A DNA stretch of 6,251 nucleotides from Hydrogenophaga sp. GTDB lineage: Bacteria; Pseudomonadota; Gammaproteobacteria; Burkholderiales; Burkholderiaceae_C. Below the pieces are notes generated by a model. The model ran no database searches, was not told the origin of the DNA, and was given only the letters and a program-made list of their open reading frames with translations. Location: assembly GCA_011390855.1 (NCBI GenBank), contig JAABRN010000034.1:1-6251 (forward strand), written 5' to 3'. Position 1 is the first letter of the stretch. Every line of letters begins with the position of its first letter. Shown here piece after piece: positions 5,094-6,251 of this stretch. A program made the translations under genes and the position numbers.

Positions 5094-5618
5094 ATGGCAA
5101 CAGAAGACCGATACCTCACAGGCATTTTTCCGGACCGCGAAAGTGCAGAAACCGCATACCAGGGCGCTCTGGATCGCGGCTACGACAAAGACGAGGTCAA
5201 TCTCATCATGTCGGATGAATCCCGGGAACGCCACTTTGGCACCGAGGCTGGCCGGGCCACCGAACTGGGCAACAAGGCAACAGAAGGCGCCGGCGTGGGC
5301 GCTGGCATCGGTGGCACGCTCGGTGCCGCAGGTGCGGCCCTGGCGGCCGTGGGTACCAGCGTGGCCATTCCTGGTCTCGGCCTGGTGATTGCCGGGCCCA
5401 TTGCCGCAGCCTTGTTGGGCGCCGGGGCAGGGGGCGCCGCGGGTGGCCTTGTGGGGGCGCTGGTGGGCTGGGGCATTCCAGAAGAGCGCATCAAAAAGTA
5501 CGAAAGCAGCATCAAGGAGGGTGGCATCCTCATGGGTGTGCGGCCACGCACTGATGACGATGCCTCGCACCTCGAAGGCCATTGGCGCAATGCCCGGGGC
5601 GCCGACATCTATCGGTGA
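5094..5618 (+). CDS. Glycine-zipper general-stress protein (YflT/GSP17M-like N-terminus)
   Basis: The protein has 174 residues. AGGAG at 5084-5088 lies 5 nt before the ATG. Residues 5-45 (YLTGIFPDRESAETAYQGAL, then GYDKDEVNLIMSDE) resemble the general-stress 17M-like domain of Bacillus YflT-type proteins. Residues about 64-126 form a long Gly/Ala stretch with repeated GxxxG spacing and a hydrophobic hairpin (TSVAIPGLGLVIAGPIAAALLG), a glycine zipper likely to insert in or associate with membrane. The C-terminus has the conserved GIPEERIKKYESSIKEGGIL core followed by an acidic patch (TDDDAS). Proteins of this build are widespread in proteobacteria, and their biochemical role is not known. The gene is monocistronic, with its own sigma-54-type promoter and a good terminator, and lies directly behind rpoN. 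Confidence 0.85.
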   Translation: MATEDRYLTGIFPDRESAETAYQGALDRGYDKDEVNLIMSDESRERHFGTEAGRATELGNKATEGAGVGAGIGGTLGAAGAALAAVGTSVAIPGLGLVIAGPIAAALLGAGAGGAAGGLVGALVGWGIPEERIKKYESSIKEGGILMGVRPRTDDDASHLEGHWRNARGADIYR

Positions 5619-5633
5619 CGCGTCTTGTGGTGT

Positions 5634-5671
5634 GCGGCCTCTGCTTGATGCAAGAGGCCGCCTCCATTTTT
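5634..5671 (+). terminator. Factor-independent terminator of the glycine-zipper gene
   Basis: GCGGCCTC (5634-5641) and GAGGCCGC (5654-5661) are perfect 8-bp arms, extendable inward by TGC/GCA. A spacer CTCCA and five Ts (5667-5671) follow. It lies between two convergent genes and its T-run reaches into the stop codon of the receiver gene on the other strand. On the minus strand no T-run follows the stem. Confidence 0.85.
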
Positions 5672-6251
5672 AGTGGTGTTCGCCTGGCCGAGCGGAGGCG
5701 AGCTCTTCAAATGCTTCAGCCAGAATCTTGACCAGTTCTGCCGGTACCACCGGCTTGACCAGGTAGTGGTCGAAGCCAGCGAGTCTGGCATGCACCTTGT
5801 CCTTGTCCGAGCCCCAGCCCGAAATGGCCACGAGAAGCATGTCCCTCGTTGTCTGGGCTTCGCGAAGTTGCCGAGCCACCTCGAAGCCATCACATTTGGG
5901 CATGCCGATGTCCAGAAGCGCAATGTCAGGGACCTCGGCCAGTGCCAGCCGCAGCGCGGCTTCGCCGTCATGCACCACTTCCTCCGCATGGCCGCTCCCG
6001 CGCAGAAGCTCTGCAAAGTTCTCAGCCAGATCCACGTTGTCATCAGCGATCACAATGCGCAGCCGTCGCAAATGGAGCGCCCGGGAATCGGCTGTGCGCA
6101 TGGAAAGCGCTTCGTGGGTCGGGTGCAGCCGCATGGTCACTCCCTGATGCGGGGCCAGGGGTTCCGCTTGCTCCACAGCGGTGGAACCCAGTGCGATCAG
6201 GTCCAGTGGCTGCAGGCTCAGTGAAAGCTGGCCCGCGGAAATCCGTGATGT
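5670..6251 (-). CDS. C-terminal part of a two-component protein: kinase linker joined directly to a receiver domain; runs off right edge
   Basis: Reading is open from the right edge to TAA at 5670 (193 residues visible). Residues 3-44 (RISAGQLSLSLQPLDL, then AVEQAEPLAPHQGV) look like the segment that follows the dimerisation helices of hybrid histidine kinases. The ATPase domain expected next (N, G1, F and G2 boxes) is absent. After about 20 residues a receiver domain begins at RIVIADDN (65-72). It has the acidic pair D70/D71, phospho-acceptor D114 in LLDIGMP, S144 in the AISGWG strand and K166 in LVKP, so it should be phosphorylatable. The protein ends shortly after the last receiver helix. 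An in-frame ATG at 6134 has AGGGAG 5 nt before it, so a free-standing 154-residue response regulator could also be made. No output domain is present. Whether the full protein has DHp helices upstream is outside the window. Confidence 0.8.
   Translation of the reverse strand, partial: TSRISAGQLSLSLQPLDLIALGSTAVEQAEPLAPHQGVTMRLHPTHEALSMRTADSRALHLRRLRIVIADDNVDLAENFAELLRGSGHAEEVVHDGEAALRLALAEVPDIALLDIGMPKCDGFEVARQLREAQTTRDMLLVAISGWGSDKDKVHARLAGFDHYLVKPVVPAELVKILAEAFEELASARPGEHH

Noticed and set aside
5307..5322. TGGCACG-CTCG-GTGC, a good -24 element on the plus strand
   Set aside because: The -12 half is GTGC rather than TTGC and the site is in the middle of a coding region (Gly-Gly-Thr-Leu-Gly codons).
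5379..5392. GGCCTG-GTGA-TTGC, a partial sigma-54 match at correct spacing on the plus strand
   Set aside because: It lies inside the glycine-zipper gene and encodes part of the GLGLVIAG stretch; two -24 positions are wrong and no gene starts downstream. It is useful as a measure of background.
6068..6081. GGCGCT-CCAT-TTGC on the minus strand, one base off the pattern used for the four promoters
   Set aside because: It is inside the receiver-protein coding sequence just before the receiver domain, with no start codon and ribosome site following at a useful distance.

Overview
This window is GC-rich and comes from a beta-proteobacterium, most probably Burkholderiales and perhaps Comamonadaceae. 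That is an inference from codon use, protein style and gene families; no rRNA or other taxonomic marker is present. All genes are chromosomal in character, and I see no insertion sequence, integrase, tRNA, rRNA or CRISPR array. Layout from left to right: (1) 1-363, minus strand, the N-terminus of a membrane-bound sensor protein, probably a histidine kinase, running off the left edge. (2) 680-994, minus, a small BON-domain lipoprotein of the OsmY type. (3) A 506-bp divergent intergenic region, 995-1500. (4) 1501-3181, plus, a three-gene operon: a GlsB/YeaQ/YmgE-type membrane protein, a YqjE-like 'phage holin family' membrane protein, and a membrane-anchored protein whose C-terminal half is a Blc-type lipocalin. 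(5) 3495-4958, plus, a complete sigma-54 (RpoN) paralogue that is not in the usual lptB-rpoN-hpf-ptsN neighbourhood. (6) 5094-5618, plus, a glycine-zipper general-stress protein. (7) 5670-6251, minus, the C-terminus of a two-component protein in which a histidine-kinase linker runs directly into a receiver domain with no ATPase domain, running off the right edge.

The main discovery is regulatory. Four sites match the core -24/-12 sigma-54 pattern GGC[A/G][C/T]G-N4-TTGC with exact spacing. In my by-eye scan of both strands these were the only full matches. Each lies just upstream of a transcription unit: the BON lipoprotein (site 1042-1029, minus), the GlsB operon (1426-1439), rpoN itself (3417-3430), and the glycine-zipper gene (5015-5028). 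Predicted start sites fall 23, 50, 53 and 54 nt before the respective start codons. Every unit lying wholly inside the window is therefore preceded by a sigma-54-type promoter, and the sigma-54 gene sits among them.

The reading I propose is a self-contained, self-amplifying sigma-54 module. A dedicated second RpoN would drive its own gene plus a set of small envelope and stress proteins. Relatives of these proteins in enteric bacteria (OsmY, Blc, YqjD/E) are known mostly as RpoS-type stress-induced genes. No sigma-54 activator (bEBP, AAA+ enhancer-binding protein) is encoded inside the window, so the activator and its signal must lie elsewhere. The two partial sensor/receiver genes at the edges could be part of the signalling, but nothing in the sequence proves it.
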